Part shown: in pieces, positions 40,803 through 51,264 of the stretch
Numbering within the stretch: the stretch's first letter is position 1
Layout of the letters: every line of letters starts with the position of its first letter
Assembly: GCA_029550525.1 (NCBI GenBank)
Contig: JAKPHF010000077.1
Coordinates: 124,001 to 188,000 of the forward strand
Source: Planctomycetota bacterium
GTDB taxonomy: Bacteria; Planctomycetota; Phycisphaerae; UBA1845; PWPN01
Length of the DNA stretch: 64,000 nt
Reading direction: 5' to 3'
Position numbers and translations under genes: made by a program
Notes under the pieces: model-generated
Database searches by the model: none
What the model was told of the DNA's origin: nothing
What the model saw: the letters and a program-made list of their open reading frames with translations, nothing else

Positions 40803-41609
40803 ATGAATGTGGCGGATTTCAGGCCGCCCCGACACTGGGGATTTCGGTTGACCCATGTGTTCCACATTCTCAGATCAAAAGGACATCGACGGGGCTCTGG
40901 CAAACCACGCAGAACAGGCTCCGGCGGGTCTATGGGCTCGCCTCAATGGTCGCAGCAGGAAGTGCTCGATCTGATCGGCAGCCGTCCGCCGGATTTCGAC
41001 CCTGGCATGTCGTACAGCTACAGCAACGGGGGATATTACCTGCTCGGCGTCATCGTCGAACGGGCGACCAAACGCGCGTTTCAAGATCTGCTCGAGGAGT
41101 ATTTTCTGAACCGCAAAGGCCTCGTGAACACGGAGATCATTGCTGGTTCGACCTCCGGTTCACCCACCCATTTCTACTCCATCCCGGAGCCGGACAGCGA
41201 GCTCACCGATGTGACACGCTGGGACTGGTCTTGGGACTGGACGTCGGGAGCCGGCGTGACCACCGTCGGTGACATGCTTCAGTTTCTCGATCTGCTGTTC
41301 GTCGAGGGCCTGCTGTCGCCCGGATCCATGCAGGAGATGACGACGGTTACCAGTCCGGCGAACCGGTACGGATTCGGCATGAACATCAAGACCTACCAGG
41401 ACAAGGTCCTGTACACCCACTGGGGAGCGGGTGCTGGTACCCTCTGCGCCTGGGTGTACCTGCCCGACATTCAGTCCGGCCTGTTCGTCGCCGTCAATCG
41501 TCTCGACATGGCCGATCCGCTGACCCCTGCTTATGCGTTCCAGGAGGTCATCGATCGCGCGTGCGATCTACTGATTTCGCGGGCGCAGCAGATCGCCGAA
41601 GCCGACTGA
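40803..41609 (+). pseudogene. 5'-truncated serine beta-lactamase-like (class C / esterase) gene
   Basis: WSQQEVLDLIGSRPPDFDPGMSYSYSNGGYYLLGVIVERAT carries the YxN motif; no SxxK motif region precedes it before the divergent phosphoesterase gene. Confidence 0.65.
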
Positions 41610-41916
41610 TCGGCGGTCCTGGCGCTGGTTCTCGGGCCGTCCGCCGGGCTTCGGCCGTCCGCCCGCATCCGTTGTATCTCGCTGGAAACCCTGCTTCGGC
41701 GGGCCGATTGGGGCCCGCCGACTGGATTCACAACCCCGCTTTTTGTATGAATATGAACCGGTCCGGGGCCGCTCCGGCGCGGGGGTGGCTTTCGGCAGCC
41801 GATGCGTTCTACATTCCCAAGACCGGACAACGCCAGCGGGGATCTGTCAAGCCACGCTGAACACCAGGAATCCGGCGAGTCCGCGGACTCGCCCCACGAA
41901 AGGCGGAAGGACCATC

Positions 41917-43155
41917 ATGGCCAAGAAGACGATTGCAGACGTGGATGTCAAGGGCAAACGCGTCCTCATGCGGGTGGACTTCAACGTTCCCCAGGACGAC
42001 AAGGGCAACATCACCGACGACAACCGGATCGTCAAAGCCCTGCCCAGCATCCAGCACGTGATCAACAACGGCGGCAAGCTCATCCTCATGAGCCACCTGG
42101 GCCGGCCCGAGGGCAAGGATCGCGCCGCCGACGCCCGCTACACCATCAAGCCCGCCGCCGATCGCCTCAGCCAGTTGCTGGGCAAGCCGGTCAAGTTTGC
42201 GAGCGAGGCCGTCGGCCCCGTGGCCGAGAAGGCCGTCGCCGAACTGAAGGACGGCGATGTGCTCATGCTCGAGAACGTGCGGTTCTACGAGGCCGAGCAG
42301 ATCAAGGACAAGAAGGCCAAGGATGATCCGAGCCTCAAGGCCAAAAAGGAGGAGTTCGCCAAGCAGTTGGCCGCTTTCGGCGATATTTACGTCAATGACG
42401 CGTTCGGTACCTGCCATCGCGACAACGCCAGCATGCTGACCGTCCCGCAGCAGATGGCCGGCAAGCCCAAGGTCGTCGGCTTCCTTGTCGAGAAGGAACT
42501 GCAGTACCTGGGCGAGGCGCTGAACAATCCCAAGCGGCCGTTCGTGGCCATCCTGGGCGGCAAGAAGGTCTCCGACAAGATCGGCGTCATCGAGGCGTTG
42601 CTCGGCAAGTGCGACACCGTTCTCATCGGTGGCGCCATGCAGTACACCTTCATGCTTGCTCAGGGCAAGAAGGTTGGCGGCAGCCTGGTCGAGCCCGACA
42701 AGGTGGATGAAGCCAAGCGTCTGCTCCAGTTGGGTGGGTCCAAGCTCAAGCTGCCCGTGGACGTGACCACGGCGGCGAAGCTCGAGGCCGGCGTGGCCAC
42801 GCAGGTCGCCGAGGGCGACATTCCTGACGGCATGCAGGGCTTCGACATCGGCCCCAAGACCGTAGCCGAGTACAAGAAGATCATCGCCGGGGCCAAGACG
42901 GTGGCCTGGAACGGCCCCATGGGCGTCTTCGAGGTTCCGCCGTTCGACAAGGGCACCAACGAGATCGCCCAGGCTCTCGTCGAGGCGACCCGGAACGGCG
43001 CGATTACCGTCATCGGCGGCGGCGACAGCGCCTCGGCCATCGAAAAGGCCGGCCTGAGCGATAAGGTCAGTCACGTCAGCACTGGCGGCGGCGCCAGCCT
43101 CGAGTTCATGGAGGGCAAGCCCTTCAAGGCCGTCGAAGTGCTCGACGACAAATAA
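41917..43155 (+). CDS. pgk: Phosphoglycerate kinase
   Basis: [87 protein letters not shown]. Confidence 0.98.
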   Translation: MAKKTIADVDVKGKRVLMRVDFNVPQDDKGNITDDNRIVKALPSIQHVINNGGKLILMSHLGRPEGKDRAADARYTIKPAADRLSQLLGKPVKFASEAVGPVAEKAVAELKDGDVLMLENVRFYEAEQIKDKKAKDDPSLKAKKEEFAKQLAAFGDIYVNDAFGTCHRDNASMLTVPQQMAGKPKVVGFLVEKELQYLGEALNNPKRPFVAILGGKKVSDKIGVIEALLGKCDTVLIGGAMQYTFMLAQGKKVGGSLVEPDKVDEAKRLLQLGGSKLKLPVDVTTAAKLEAGVATQVAEGDIPDGMQGFDIGPKTVAEYKKIIAGAKTVAWNGPMGVFEVPPFDKGTNEIAQALVEATRNGAITVIGGGDSASAIEKAGLSDKVSHVSTGGGASLEFMEGKPFKAVEVLDDK

Positions 43156-43184
43156 TTGGCGCCTACCTCAGCAGTCGACACCAG

Positions 43185-43212
43185 CGAGCGGCGGGGCTTG
43201 ACCCCGCCGCTT
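43185..43212. repeat. GC-rich palindromic intergenic repeat GCGGCGGGGCTTGACCCCGCCGC (family D)
   Basis: Same core at 54881-54910 and 56494-56525. Confidence 0.85.
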
Positions 43213-43357
43213 CTGTTCAAACGCAGTGTGCTCTCCTCTTGATACCCCCGGATCGGGTCCACCTCCGCCGTTTTGCTTCGCGGTGAGTTCGCGTTCCTCT
43301 CGTGAAAACCGGGGGCGCGGCTCGATTCGTGGGGCTTTTGCGGGTATCTTGATCGCT

Positions 43358-44041
43358 ATGACCGACTGGCGACTCGCATCTCCGCGGATTCGGATGGCTC
43401 CCTCGCTGCTGGCGGCGGACTTTGCCCGGCTGATCGACGACGTGTCGAAGGTCGAGGCGGCCGGCTGCGAGATTTTGCACCTGGACATCATGGACGGGCA
43501 CTTCGTGCCCAACATCAGCTTCGGCGTGCCGGTGATCGAGAAGTTGCGGCCCGTGTCGAAGATGTTCTTCGACACACATCTCATGATCACCGACCCCATC
43601 AAGTATGCCGAGCCGTTCGTCAAGGCGGGCTCGGATCTGCTGACCTTCCACATCGAGGTGACCAACGAGCCGAGGCGGGTGATAGAACACATCCGCTCGC
43701 TGGGGGCGAACGTGGCGGTCTGCCTCAACCCGGACACGCCGCCGGCGGCCATCGAGTCCATCGTGAGCGAGGTGGACATGGTCCTGGTCATGAGCGTCTG
43801 GCCGGGCTTCGGCGGGCAGAAGTTCATGCCTAGCGCTGTGGACAAGCTTCGGCAGGTCCGGGCCATGCTGCGGCCGGACCAGCGACTGGAGGTGGACGGC
43901 GGCATCGCCCCGGCGACGATCGCGGATTGTGCCCGTGCGGGAGCCGACACGCTGGTGGCCGGCTCGGCGGTGTTCGGACAGCCCGACCCGGCGGGGGCCA
44001 TGCACGAGTTGCAGCGTCTGGCCGAGGCCGCTTGCCGTTGA
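43358..44041 (+). CDS. rpe: Ribulose-phosphate 3-epimerase
   Basis: APSLLAADFARLIDDVSKVEAAGCEILHLDIMDGHFVPNISFG; VLVMSVWPGFGGQKFM; VDGGIAP. Confidence 0.97.
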   Translation: MTDWRLASPRIRMAPSLLAADFARLIDDVSKVEAAGCEILHLDIMDGHFVPNISFGVPVIEKLRPVSKMFFDTHLMITDPIKYAEPFVKAGSDLLTFHIEVTNEPRRVIEHIRSLGANVAVCLNPDTPPAAIESIVSEVDMVLVMSVWPGFGGQKFMPSAVDKLRQVRAMLRPDQRLEVDGGIAPATIADCARAGADTLVAGSAVFGQPDPAGAMHELQRLAEAACR

Positions 44042-44299
44042 AGACGCCCGCTGCCGATCGAACCAACGGGGCATGGGGCGAACCTTGACCGGACTTCTGG
44101 GCCGACTTTAGAATACCCCCGCCCGGCGGAGTCCACGGCAGGACATGCAACCGATCCTGCGGCGAGACCGCTCAGTGCCGATTGTCAACGCGTTTGTGGC
44201 TACAGGCCCAACCTGCGGGGCACGGTGACGCCCGGAGAACTCTGCCCAGCCTTAACGTTCTCGATAGCCAGGGCTTACGACAAGAATAGGGACAAGCTT

Positions 44300-47275
44300 A
44301 TGTTTGGATATCGTGGCGCGTCTGGCCTGGTGGTTGCGGCGACTGTCCTGCTCGTCTCATCGTTTCCGTTACTGACGGGCCAGGGTTGCGCCGGTAACGG
44401 CGTGGAGGCCATCCCGGGCGGGCTCTATGAAAACACGACCGGTAACCAAGGTCCCAGCTTCCGGTTTACCGCCCCGGTCGGAACCGTCCAGGCCGAAATC
44501 GGCGACGTGGTCTTCATCTCCTGGACCGACAGCGATCCCGACGACGACGCCCAGATCTCGATCTTGCTCGACCCTGACGCGCAGCCCACCAATGGTAATG
44601 AGGTTCCGGTCGCCACGGGCATCTCCGAAGACGACCCGACCAACTCCTTGTGGCTGGACACGGGTGCCTACGGGTTGCAACCGGGCAGCTATCGCATCAT
44701 CGCCCGCATCAATGACGGCGTGAACCCCGAGGTGATGGCGGCGGCGACCGGCCAACTCAATCTTTTCAAGCCCGGCACGGTCCCGGGTAACGTGTCACCG
44801 ACCATTGTGGTTGCCGAGCCTGCGCGCTCGATCAGTGCCTCCGAAGGTACATCGGTGACCATCACGTATTGCGGCAACGACCGGGACGGCGGTGAAGGCG
44901 GGATCGTCGCCGACGTTCTCATCGTGCTCGACCAGGACAAAGATCCGCTGAACGACCTTTTCGGCGAGATCGACTACAGGAGCTCGGAAGGATCGCAGCT
45001 GCTGGCCGAGATCTGCGCCGGCGATCTGCCGACCGTCGTCAACGGGGCAGTTCTGCTGGCTTGTGCCAAGGACGACAAATGCACAGATCCCGTTAACGGG
45101 ACGAACTTCGAGTTCGTGGTCGACGCCACACGGATTCCTCAGCCCCTGGGCGGCGAGCCTTACAAAGTCCGCGTCAGCATGTGGGATCACACCAACCCTC
45201 CTGTTCACGCGTATGCGAGCGGCACGTTCAGTTTGACCGGCCTGGCATCGGGTGTGGTGGACTTGGGTGAGGTTGGCCGCACGACAGCCGGCGCCCGACT
45301 GCTCGGCTTCGATACCGGCGGCCGCCTGGGATACACCGGCACTTCGCTCGGCGATTTCGACGGCGACGGCGCTGACGATTTCATCGTGGTCGCCCGGTGG
45401 GGCCGCCCGTTCGAACGCGGGAACGTAGGCTCGGCCTATCTCGTGTACGGCATGCCGGGCCAACGCTTCGGTGGCGACGTGCACATGAACAGCTTCGGGA
45501 CCGAGTATCGGGGATGCTCATTTGCCAGCGGACATGCCGGTCCGTGGTACAAGTACTCCTACTATTACGGTGGCAATAGTTCGACGGAGACGGTGACCGA
45601 CGGAATCGTCGCCGTCTCGACGATCGAGGATCTCTCCGGTGACGGACGGCCCGAAATCCTGTTCGGCCTGCCTTACGCCGAAGGTTGGTGGGACTACCAC
45701 GACGACGATCCTTGCGATGAGGACGGTCGCTGCTACGACGACGGCATGCCCAACCCGCTCATGACCGAGGAAGGTAACGACGACATAGGGGCGTGGGACT
45801 ACCGCGAAGGGTGGGTGACCGAAACGATCGACGACGTTGAGTACCAGTATCTCTGTTCGAACGACGGCGACCTCTTCAACAACACGCCCTTGAATCAGGG
45901 CTACATCATCTATCTGCCCAGCCAGAACCAGATGGAGGACAATGTCCTGGACATCTCGCTCGCCGGGCAGTTCGATCCGGACCCCATCACGACGGACGAA
46001 GGCACTTCCATGGGCAGTGGTGCGGTGCCTCAGGGCGCCCGGCTGCGCGGGGCGTGGTTCTCGTGGGGCCAGTTGGGTCAGAGGGGCTGGGAGCTGGACT
46101 TCTACAACCAGTTCGGCCGAACGCTCGGTTCCATGCCGGATCTCAGCTCCGGCGGGGTGGATCCGCGCCGTGACGGACGTTCCGAGCTTCTCATCTCGTT
46201 GCCCAACAGCTACCAGAAGCGCGGATCGATCCTGCTCACCTGGGGGATCGATCTGGTCGGGTACGTCGACCAGGAGGTCAAGTCGCTCCCGGATTACCGC
46301 AAGACCAATACCGATCCGTGCTACCGTTCGGTGTGGTATCCGCCGTCGCGAGAGATCTATGGCGCGGCGCCAGGTGATGAGTTCGGTTATGGCAACCGTG
46401 CGGGTGACATCAACCGCGACGGGCATCAGGATATTCTCGCCGGTGCCCCCGGTGCCGATCACGATGGTGCGGTGGATGCGGGCACGGTCTACGTGATCTA
46501 CGGCCGGCTCGATTTCGGCAACCTGGACCTGAGTCAGGCCGTCGATCCCAACGATCCGAACCGCCTGTACATCCCGCGTCTCGAGATTCGCGGGACGAAC
46601 ACCGGCGATCGGTTCGGTGAAATCCACACCATGCTGGGGGATGCGGACAAGGACGGACGCGATGACTTCGCCTTTGCCTCGCCGCTGGCCGACGGGCCCG
46701 GTGGGGCGGACTGCGGATTCATCGGCATCGTCTTCGGCGATCCCAAGCTGACCGGTGAGAACATCTTTTACGTCAGCGACGTTGGGAGCAAGAAGCTTCG
46801 CGGCTGTGCCATTTACGGTTCGCAGCGCGGCGGGCACGCGGGGCATTCCATCGCGAACGTCGGCGACTTCAACGGCGATGGCTACACTGACTTGCTCATC
46901 TGTGCCCCCAACGAGGTGCGTTCCATCCGCGGCCAGAACCGTCGCGGCGTGGCGTACCTGGTGTTCGGCGGACTGCATCTGGATCTCTCGAACAACCCGA
47001 ACCGGGCCTACTACTCGTTGAGCGAAGTCGGTACGGAGGCGTTGCCGGGCATCGTCTTTGTGAGCCCCTACGCCCAGGCTTCCGCCGACGAGGCCACCAT
47101 CGACTGGGTCGGCGCTGCCGGCGACGTGGATGGCGACGGGTTCGCTGACATCCTCCTCGGCGTGAGCGAAGCCGATTTCGTCAACCCGCTCGACCCCACC
47201 CAGCGACGAAACGACGCCGGCGAGGTCTACCTCGTGTATGGCAACAACTCCGGCACCAATGTCGTGAACCGGTGA
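44300..47275 (+). CDS. Secreted lipoprotein-like FG-GAP (integrin-type beta-propeller) repeat protein
   Basis: Signal peptide ending PLLTGQGCAG; FG-GAP repeats such as GDFDGDGADDFIVVA, GDINRDGHQDILAGAP, GDADKDGRDDFAFASP, GDFNGDGYTDLLICAP, GDVDGDGFADILLGV. Confidence 0.9.
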   Translation: MFGYRGASGLVVAATVLLVSSFPLLTGQGCAGNGVEAIPGGLYENTTGNQGPSFRFTAPVGTVQAEIGDVVFISWTDSDPDDDAQISILLDPDAQPTNGNEVPVATGISEDDPTNSLWLDTGAYGLQPGSYRIIARINDGVNPEVMAAATGQLNLFKPGTVPGNVSPTIVVAEPARSISASEGTSVTITYCGNDRDGGEGGIVADVLIVLDQDKDPLNDLFGEIDYRSSEGSQLLAEICAGDLPTVVNGAVLLACAKDDKCTDPVNGTNFEFVVDATRIPQPLGGEPYKVRVSMWDHTNPPVHAYASGTFSLTGLASGVVDLGEVGRTTAGARLLGFDTGGRLGYTGTSLGDFDGDGADDFIVVARWGRPFERGNVGSAYLVYGMPGQRFGGDVHMNSFGTEYRGCSFASGHAGPWYKYSYYYGGNSSTETVTDGIVAVSTIEDLSGDGRPEILFGLPYAEGWWDYHDDDPCDEDGRCYDDGMPNPLMTEEGNDDIGAWDYREGWVTETIDDVEYQYLCSNDGDLFNNTPLNQGYIIYLPSQNQMEDNVLDISLAGQFDPDPITTDEGTSMGSGAVPQGARLRGAWFSWGQLGQRGWELDFYNQFGRTLGSMPDLSSGGVDPRRDGRSELLISLPNSYQKRGSILLTWGIDLVGYVDQEVKSLPDYRKTNTDPCYRSVWYPPSREIYGAAPGDEFGYGNRAGDINRDGHQDILAGAPGADHDGAVDAGTVYVIYGRLDFGNLDLSQAVDPNDPNRLYIPRLEIRGTNTGDRFGEIHTMLGDADKDGRDDFAFASPLADGPGGADCGFIGIVFGDPKLTGENIFYVSDVGSKKLRGCAIYGSQRGGHAGHSIANVGDFNGDGYTDLLICAPNEVRSIRGQNRRGVAYLVFGGLHLDLSNNPNRAYYSLSEVGTEALPGIVFVSPYAQASADEATIDWVGAAGDVDGDGFADILLGVSEADFVNPLDPTQRRNDAGEVYLVYGNNSGTNVVNR

Positions 47276-47306
47276 TCGCCGTACACCCGCTCCTGATAGA
47301 TTGACT

Positions 47307-47339
47307 GCCGGCCCCCGACCCACGGGGGCCGGCTTTTTT
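47307..47339 (+). terminator. Intrinsic terminator of the FG-GAP gene
   Basis: GCCGGCCCCCG-ACCCA-CGGGGGCCGGC followed by TTTTTTA. Confidence 0.92.
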
Positions 47340-47386
47340 ATGGAACGCGGCCTGACCTGGCGGCCCGAATCGATTATGTTCTTGGC

Positions 47387-47911
47387 ATGAACCTCGTTCT
47401 GGTCGGATATCGAGGCAGCGGCAAAACGACCGTCGGCCGTGCGCTGGCTGAGCGACTGGGTTGGCCCTTTCTGGACACGGACCAGCTCATCGAGCAGCGG
47501 ATGGGCAAGACCATCCGGGAGATCTACGCCGATCGCGGCGAGCCGGGCTTCCGGGAACTCGAGGCCGAGGTCGTCGCCGAGGCGGCGCGGCTGGACCGTC
47601 ACGTGATCAGTACCGGAGGGGGCGTGGTGCTGCGCGAAGACAACGTCCGTGCCCTGCGAGCCACGGGCCAGCTCATCTACTTGACTGCTCCGCCCGAGAT
47701 CCTCTGGCACCGCATCTACGGCGACGCCCACCGGCACGTGACTCGGCTGCCCATGGACCCCAAGACCGGGCTCCAACAGGTCCGGAACGCACTCATCGAG
47801 CGAGACCCTATCTATCGGCAGGCATCGCACTGGATCGTGGATACCCACGGATGCGACATCGAGAGCGTGCTGAATCGTGTGCTCTGGCTCACGGGTTTGA
47901 CCACCGCATAG
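47387..47911 (+). CDS. aroK: Shikimate kinase
   Basis: MNLVLVGYRGSGKTTVGRALAERLGWPFLDTDQLIEQRMGKTI...STGGGVVLREDN. Confidence 0.96.
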   Translation: MNLVLVGYRGSGKTTVGRALAERLGWPFLDTDQLIEQRMGKTIREIYADRGEPGFRELEAEVVAEAARLDRHVISTGGGVVLREDNVRALRATGQLIYLTAPPEILWHRIYGDAHRHVTRLPMDPKTGLQQVRNALIERDPIYRQASHWIVDTHGCDIESVLNRVLWLTGLTTA

Positions 47912-48008
47912 ACTCGTTCCGCTGACGTCAGCCGTTTTGAACCACAGATGGCATTGACGACCACAGATGAAGTGAAGATTCGTCGTGTCTTCCGCCTTCA
48001 AGAAAACG

Positions 48009-48090
48009 AACCACAGGGGGCACAGAGGAGCACAGTGGTCGGCAGATCGGGCTCTCTCCTCTGTGTCCCTCTGCGTCCTCTGTGGTTAGT
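48009..48090. repeat. Inverted CACAGAGG-type repeat, locus B2
   Basis: gaaccacagggggcacagaggagcacag ... ctctgtgtccctctgcgtcctctgtggtt; related ACCACAGATG units at about 47939-47972. Confidence 0.9.
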
Positions 48091-48175
48091 TTATTCGAAG
48101 ATGCGAGCTGCCATTATTTCGCAGCTTCGTGCAGATGGTCCGGCTCATGGTGGTCAGGTCTTCCTTGACTCTTGC

Positions 48176-48212
48176 TTCAGGTCTGAAGCCTCAAGCCTCA
48201 GGTCCCAGGCCT
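48176..48212. repeat. Heptad array, locus A7
   Basis: ttcaggt ctgaagc ctcaagc ctcaggt cccaggc ctt. Confidence 0.85.
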
Positions 48213-48373
48213 TCTTCCCTCACGCCGTAGCGCCCTTTCTGATCGTCTTTTCGGCGGCACACCGGCTGACCGGTCGATCGACGCGTTCATATGATGCGTG
48301 ATGAAACGCGCGTCGGCAGCGTGAGTCGGCGTGGACGGCCCAAAGGAGTCGCAAGACAGAAAGGAAGTGGTGT

Positions 48374-49024
48374 ATGAAGACGAAGCTGGCGGCAACGCTC
48401 GGCGTGATCGCATTGGTGGTTCCGTTTGTACTCGCGCAGCAGGCAACCGAGGAGCGCGAAACGGGGCGGGAGCAGGATCGGCCGTTGTTACAACCGCGGC
48501 AGCCCGGTCAGACCGGCCAGACGGGGCAAGCCGGCCGGATCGGCGCGGGGCGCGAGAAGGACATCGACCAGTCCTATCTCAAGCACCAGATCCAAAACAA
48601 CCTGTTCGAGGAACAGGCGGCCAAGCTGGTGGCCGAGAAAGCGCCCGATGACAGCGTCAAGCAGTTCGCTCAACGCCTGCAGGAGGAACATCGCGAGAAC
48701 AACCAGCAGCTCAAGCAGATCGCCCAGCAAAAGCAAATGCAGGTGCCCACACAGATGGCTCAGTGGCAGCAGAGCCTCCTCCAGGAGATGCAGCAACTGG
48801 ATCCCGAAACGCTCCAGCGGGAGTTTTTGTTCGGCACCGTCGCGTGTCATCACCGGAACGTCCTGACCAACAAGTTCGCCGCTCAGAAGTGCCAGGACAA
48901 CGACGTCAAACAGTTCGCCGCACGGACGCTGCCCACGCTGCAGCAGCATCTGCAACAGGCCAACCGTCTGACGCAGCAGGTCACCGGCATCAGCCCGGAG
49001 GCCCCCGGCGTGGCTGGACGCTGA
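48374..49024 (+). CDS. DUF4142 domain-containing exported protein
   Basis: Signal peptide; FEEQAAKLVAEKAPDDSVKQFAQRLQEEHRENNQQLKQIAQQ; ferritin-like helical pattern. Confidence 0.82.
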   Translation: MKTKLAATLGVIALVVPFVLAQQATEERETGREQDRPLLQPRQPGQTGQTGQAGRIGAGREKDIDQSYLKHQIQNNLFEEQAAKLVAEKAPDDSVKQFAQRLQEEHRENNQQLKQIAQQKQMQVPTQMAQWQQSLLQEMQQLDPETLQREFLFGTVACHHRNVLTNKFAAQKCQDNDVKQFAARTLPTLQQHLQQANRLTQQVTGISPEAPGVAGR

Positions 49025-49056
49025 TTTTTCACGTTTCGTTTCTCGAGTTCTGAATG

Positions 49057-49089
49057 CGAGGAGGTTGATCCACCGGGTCAACCTCCTCG
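49057..49089 (+). terminator. Hairpin terminator after the DUF4142 gene
   Basis: CGAGGAGGTTGA-N9-TCAACCTCCTCG then TTTCG. Confidence 0.7.
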
Positions 49090-49238
49090 TTTCGCATCCG
49101 CGCTTGGCCGGACCCATCGGCCGGCCGCGGGCCTCGGTTCCTGCTCCTGGGTCCGCCTGTGGCTGACAATCCGCCGCGTCGCCGCTATTCTGGTGCATGA
49201 CGAGTTCGGGTTCGAACCTGTTTTCACGAGAGGACGTC

Positions 49239-50525
49239 ATGTACCTGTACTGCGGGCAGTCCCGGCTGCACGGCCCGGTCGATATCCCGGGGTCGAAATC
49301 CCACACCATCCGAGCGGTCACGTTCTGCTCGCTCGCCGACGGTGAAAGCACCATCCGCGAGCCGCTCAGCTCGGCCGACACGCAGGCTGCCGTGGACACC
49401 TGGCGCGCCCTGGGAGCGGAGATCGAGGTCGAGCCCGGCCTCTGGCGCGTTCGCGGCACCGGCGGCGAGCCGGCGACGCCGGGCGATTTTATTGACGTGA
49501 AGAACTCGGGTACGACGCTGCGGCTTGCGGTCGGAGCGGCGGCTCTGCTGCGCGAAGGCTACGCCGGCTTCACCGGCGACCATCAGATCCGTCGCCGGCC
49601 GATCGGTCCGCTGGCGTGCTCGCTGAACGATCTTGGGGCGAAAGTCTTCCTCATGCGGAACAACGGGTGCCCGCCGTTGGTGGTGGGGGGGCGCCTCCGC
49701 GGCGGGCGCACGAGCATCGAGGCCGTCACCAGTCAATACCTGAGCAGTCTGCTCATCTGCACGCCGCTGGCCGACGGCGACAGCGTCATCGACGTCCCTC
49801 TGCTCAACGAGCAACCCTACGTCCACATCACGCTGGACTGGCTCGCCCGCATGGGAGCCGTGCTCGAACGCGATGAACTGCGGCAGTTCCGCGTGCCCGG
49901 ACGCCAGCGCTATCGGGCGACCGACGTGCGAGTGGCGGCGGACTTCTCCTCGGCCACGTTCTTCCTGGCCGCCGGTGCCCTGGGCGACAATGACGTGCTC
50001 GTCCGCGGCTTGGACATGAACGATCCACAGGGCGACAAAGCCGTCGTCGAGTACCTGCAACGCATGGGCGCGAGCGTGGAGTTCCTGCCCGAGGGCATTC
50101 GCGTCCGCCCCGGCACGCTGACCGGTTGTGAAATCGACATGAACGCCACGCCTGACGCTCTGCCCATGATGGCGGTGGTCGGCTGCTTCGCGCGAGGTAC
50201 GACCCGGCTGGTCAACGTGCCCCAGGCCCGCCTGAAGGAGACGGATCGCATCGCGGTCATGGCGGCCGAGCTGGGGAAGATGGGGGCGCGAATCAAGGAG
50301 TTGCCCGACGGATTGATCATCGAGCAGAGCGATTTGCGGCCCGCCGCGGTCAGCGGGCATGACGATCATCGGGTGGTCATGGCGCTGGCTGTTGCCGGGT
50401 GCTGCATCCCGAGCGGCACGCGCATCGATACCGCCGAGGCCATGTCGGTCACGTTCCCGACGTTCGTCGAATGCCTGACCGGCCTGGGCGGCGACGTTCG
50501 GCTGGAGGGGACTGCCCGATCATGA
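49239..50525 (+). CDS. aroA: 3-phosphoshikimate 1-carboxyvinyltransferase (EPSP synthase)
   Basis: VDIPGSKSHTIRAVTFCSLADGES; VKNSGTTLRL; ARLKETDRIAVMAAELGKMGA; HDDHRVVMALAVA. Confidence 0.96.
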   Translation: MYLYCGQSRLHGPVDIPGSKSHTIRAVTFCSLADGESTIREPLSSADTQAAVDTWRALGAEIEVEPGLWRVRGTGGEPATPGDFIDVKNSGTTLRLAVGAAALLREGYAGFTGDHQIRRRPIGPLACSLNDLGAKVFLMRNNGCPPLVVGGRLRGGRTSIEAVTSQYLSSLLICTPLADGDSVIDVPLLNEQPYVHITLDWLARMGAVLERDELRQFRVPGRQRYRATDVRVAADFSSATFFLAAGALGDNDVLVRGLDMNDPQGDKAVVEYLQRMGASVEFLPEGIRVRPGTLTGCEIDMNATPDALPMMAVVGCFARGTTRLVNVPQARLKETDRIAVMAAELGKMGARIKELPDGLIIEQSDLRPAAVSGHDDHRVVMALAVAGCCIPSGTRIDTAEAMSVTFPTFVECLTGLGGDVRLEGTARS

Positions 50526-51172
50526 CGTCCCAGCAGGCCGGCACGACCGAACTCATCCTCATCCGGCACGGCGAGACGGTCTGGAATCGCGAGGGACGCT
50601 GGCAAGGGCACCTCGATAGCGAGCTCACGCCCGTCGGTCTGCGGCAGGCCGAGGCCGTCGCTCGTCGGCTGGCCCGAGTGGACTTCGTCGCGCTGTACAG
50701 CAGCGACCTGGGCCGGGCCAGGCGGACGGCGGAATGTATCGCCGCCGCGAGTGGCCGGCCGTTGCAGACCGATTCCGGCCTGCGTGAACGAGCGCTCGGC
50801 GTGTTTCAGGGGCTCAGGCTCGACAAGATCCACCAACGCTTTCCGCACGAGTTCGAACGCTTTCGGCGGCGCGACCCCGATCACGTCATTCCTGAGGGCG
50901 AGAGCCTTCGCGACAAACACGAACGAGCCGTCGCATGTCTCGAGCGCATCGCCCGGACGCACGCCGGCAATCGTGTCGTTATTGTGACACATGGCGGCGT
51001 GCTCGACAGTGCTTTTCGACTGGCCCTGGAGTTGCCGTTGTCAATTCCGCGAAGATGGGTGCTCTACAACGGCAGCCTCAATACGTTCTTCCGGGACGAC
51101 AACGGCTGGAGCCTGGGCACCTGGGGCGACATCAGCCACCTCGACCACGCCGGTACGCTGGACGACTACTGA
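50522..51172 (+). CDS. Histidine phosphatase family protein (phosphoglycerate mutase-like)
   Basis: LILIRHGETVWNREGRWQGHLDSELTPVGLRQA; VIVTHGGVLDS; ATGA overlap with aroA stop. Confidence 0.94.
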   Translation: MTSQQAGTTELILIRHGETVWNREGRWQGHLDSELTPVGLRQAEAVARRLARVDFVALYSSDLGRARRTAECIAAASGRPLQTDSGLRERALGVFQGLRLDKIHQRFPHEFERFRRRDPDHVIPEGESLRDKHERAVACLERIARTHAGNRVVIVTHGGVLDSAFRLALELPLSIPRRWVLYNGSLNTFFRDDNGWSLGTWGDISHLDHAGTLDDY

Positions 51173-51176
51173 GACG

Positions 51177-51240
51177 GGGGGCGGGCGTCCCGCCCGCCTC
51201 GCAGGCGGGCAAGATGCCCGCCCCCCAAGAGGGCAAGATG
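51177..51240. repeat. GGGCGGGCGTCCCGCCCGCC-type palindromic repeat (family E)
   Basis: ggggggcgggcgtcccgcccgcctcgcaggcgggcaagatgcccgccccccaagagggcaagatg; shorter core at 12628-12650. Confidence 0.85.
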
Positions 51241-51264
51241 TTGGGACCCTCGATGCGTGGCCGG

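Noticed and set aside
41809-43074. 421-aa minus-strand ORF
   Set aside because: Antisense of pgk.
45518-48001. 827-aa minus-strand ORF
   Set aside because: Antisense of the FG-GAP gene and aroK; V/D/R-rich shadow typical of high-GC DNA.
49208-49218. GGGTTCGAACC tRNA T-loop-like sequence
   Set aside because: No acceptor, D or anticodon arms around it; lies at the start of the aroA ORF region.
49224-50369. 381-aa minus-strand ORF
   Set aside because: Antisense of aroA.
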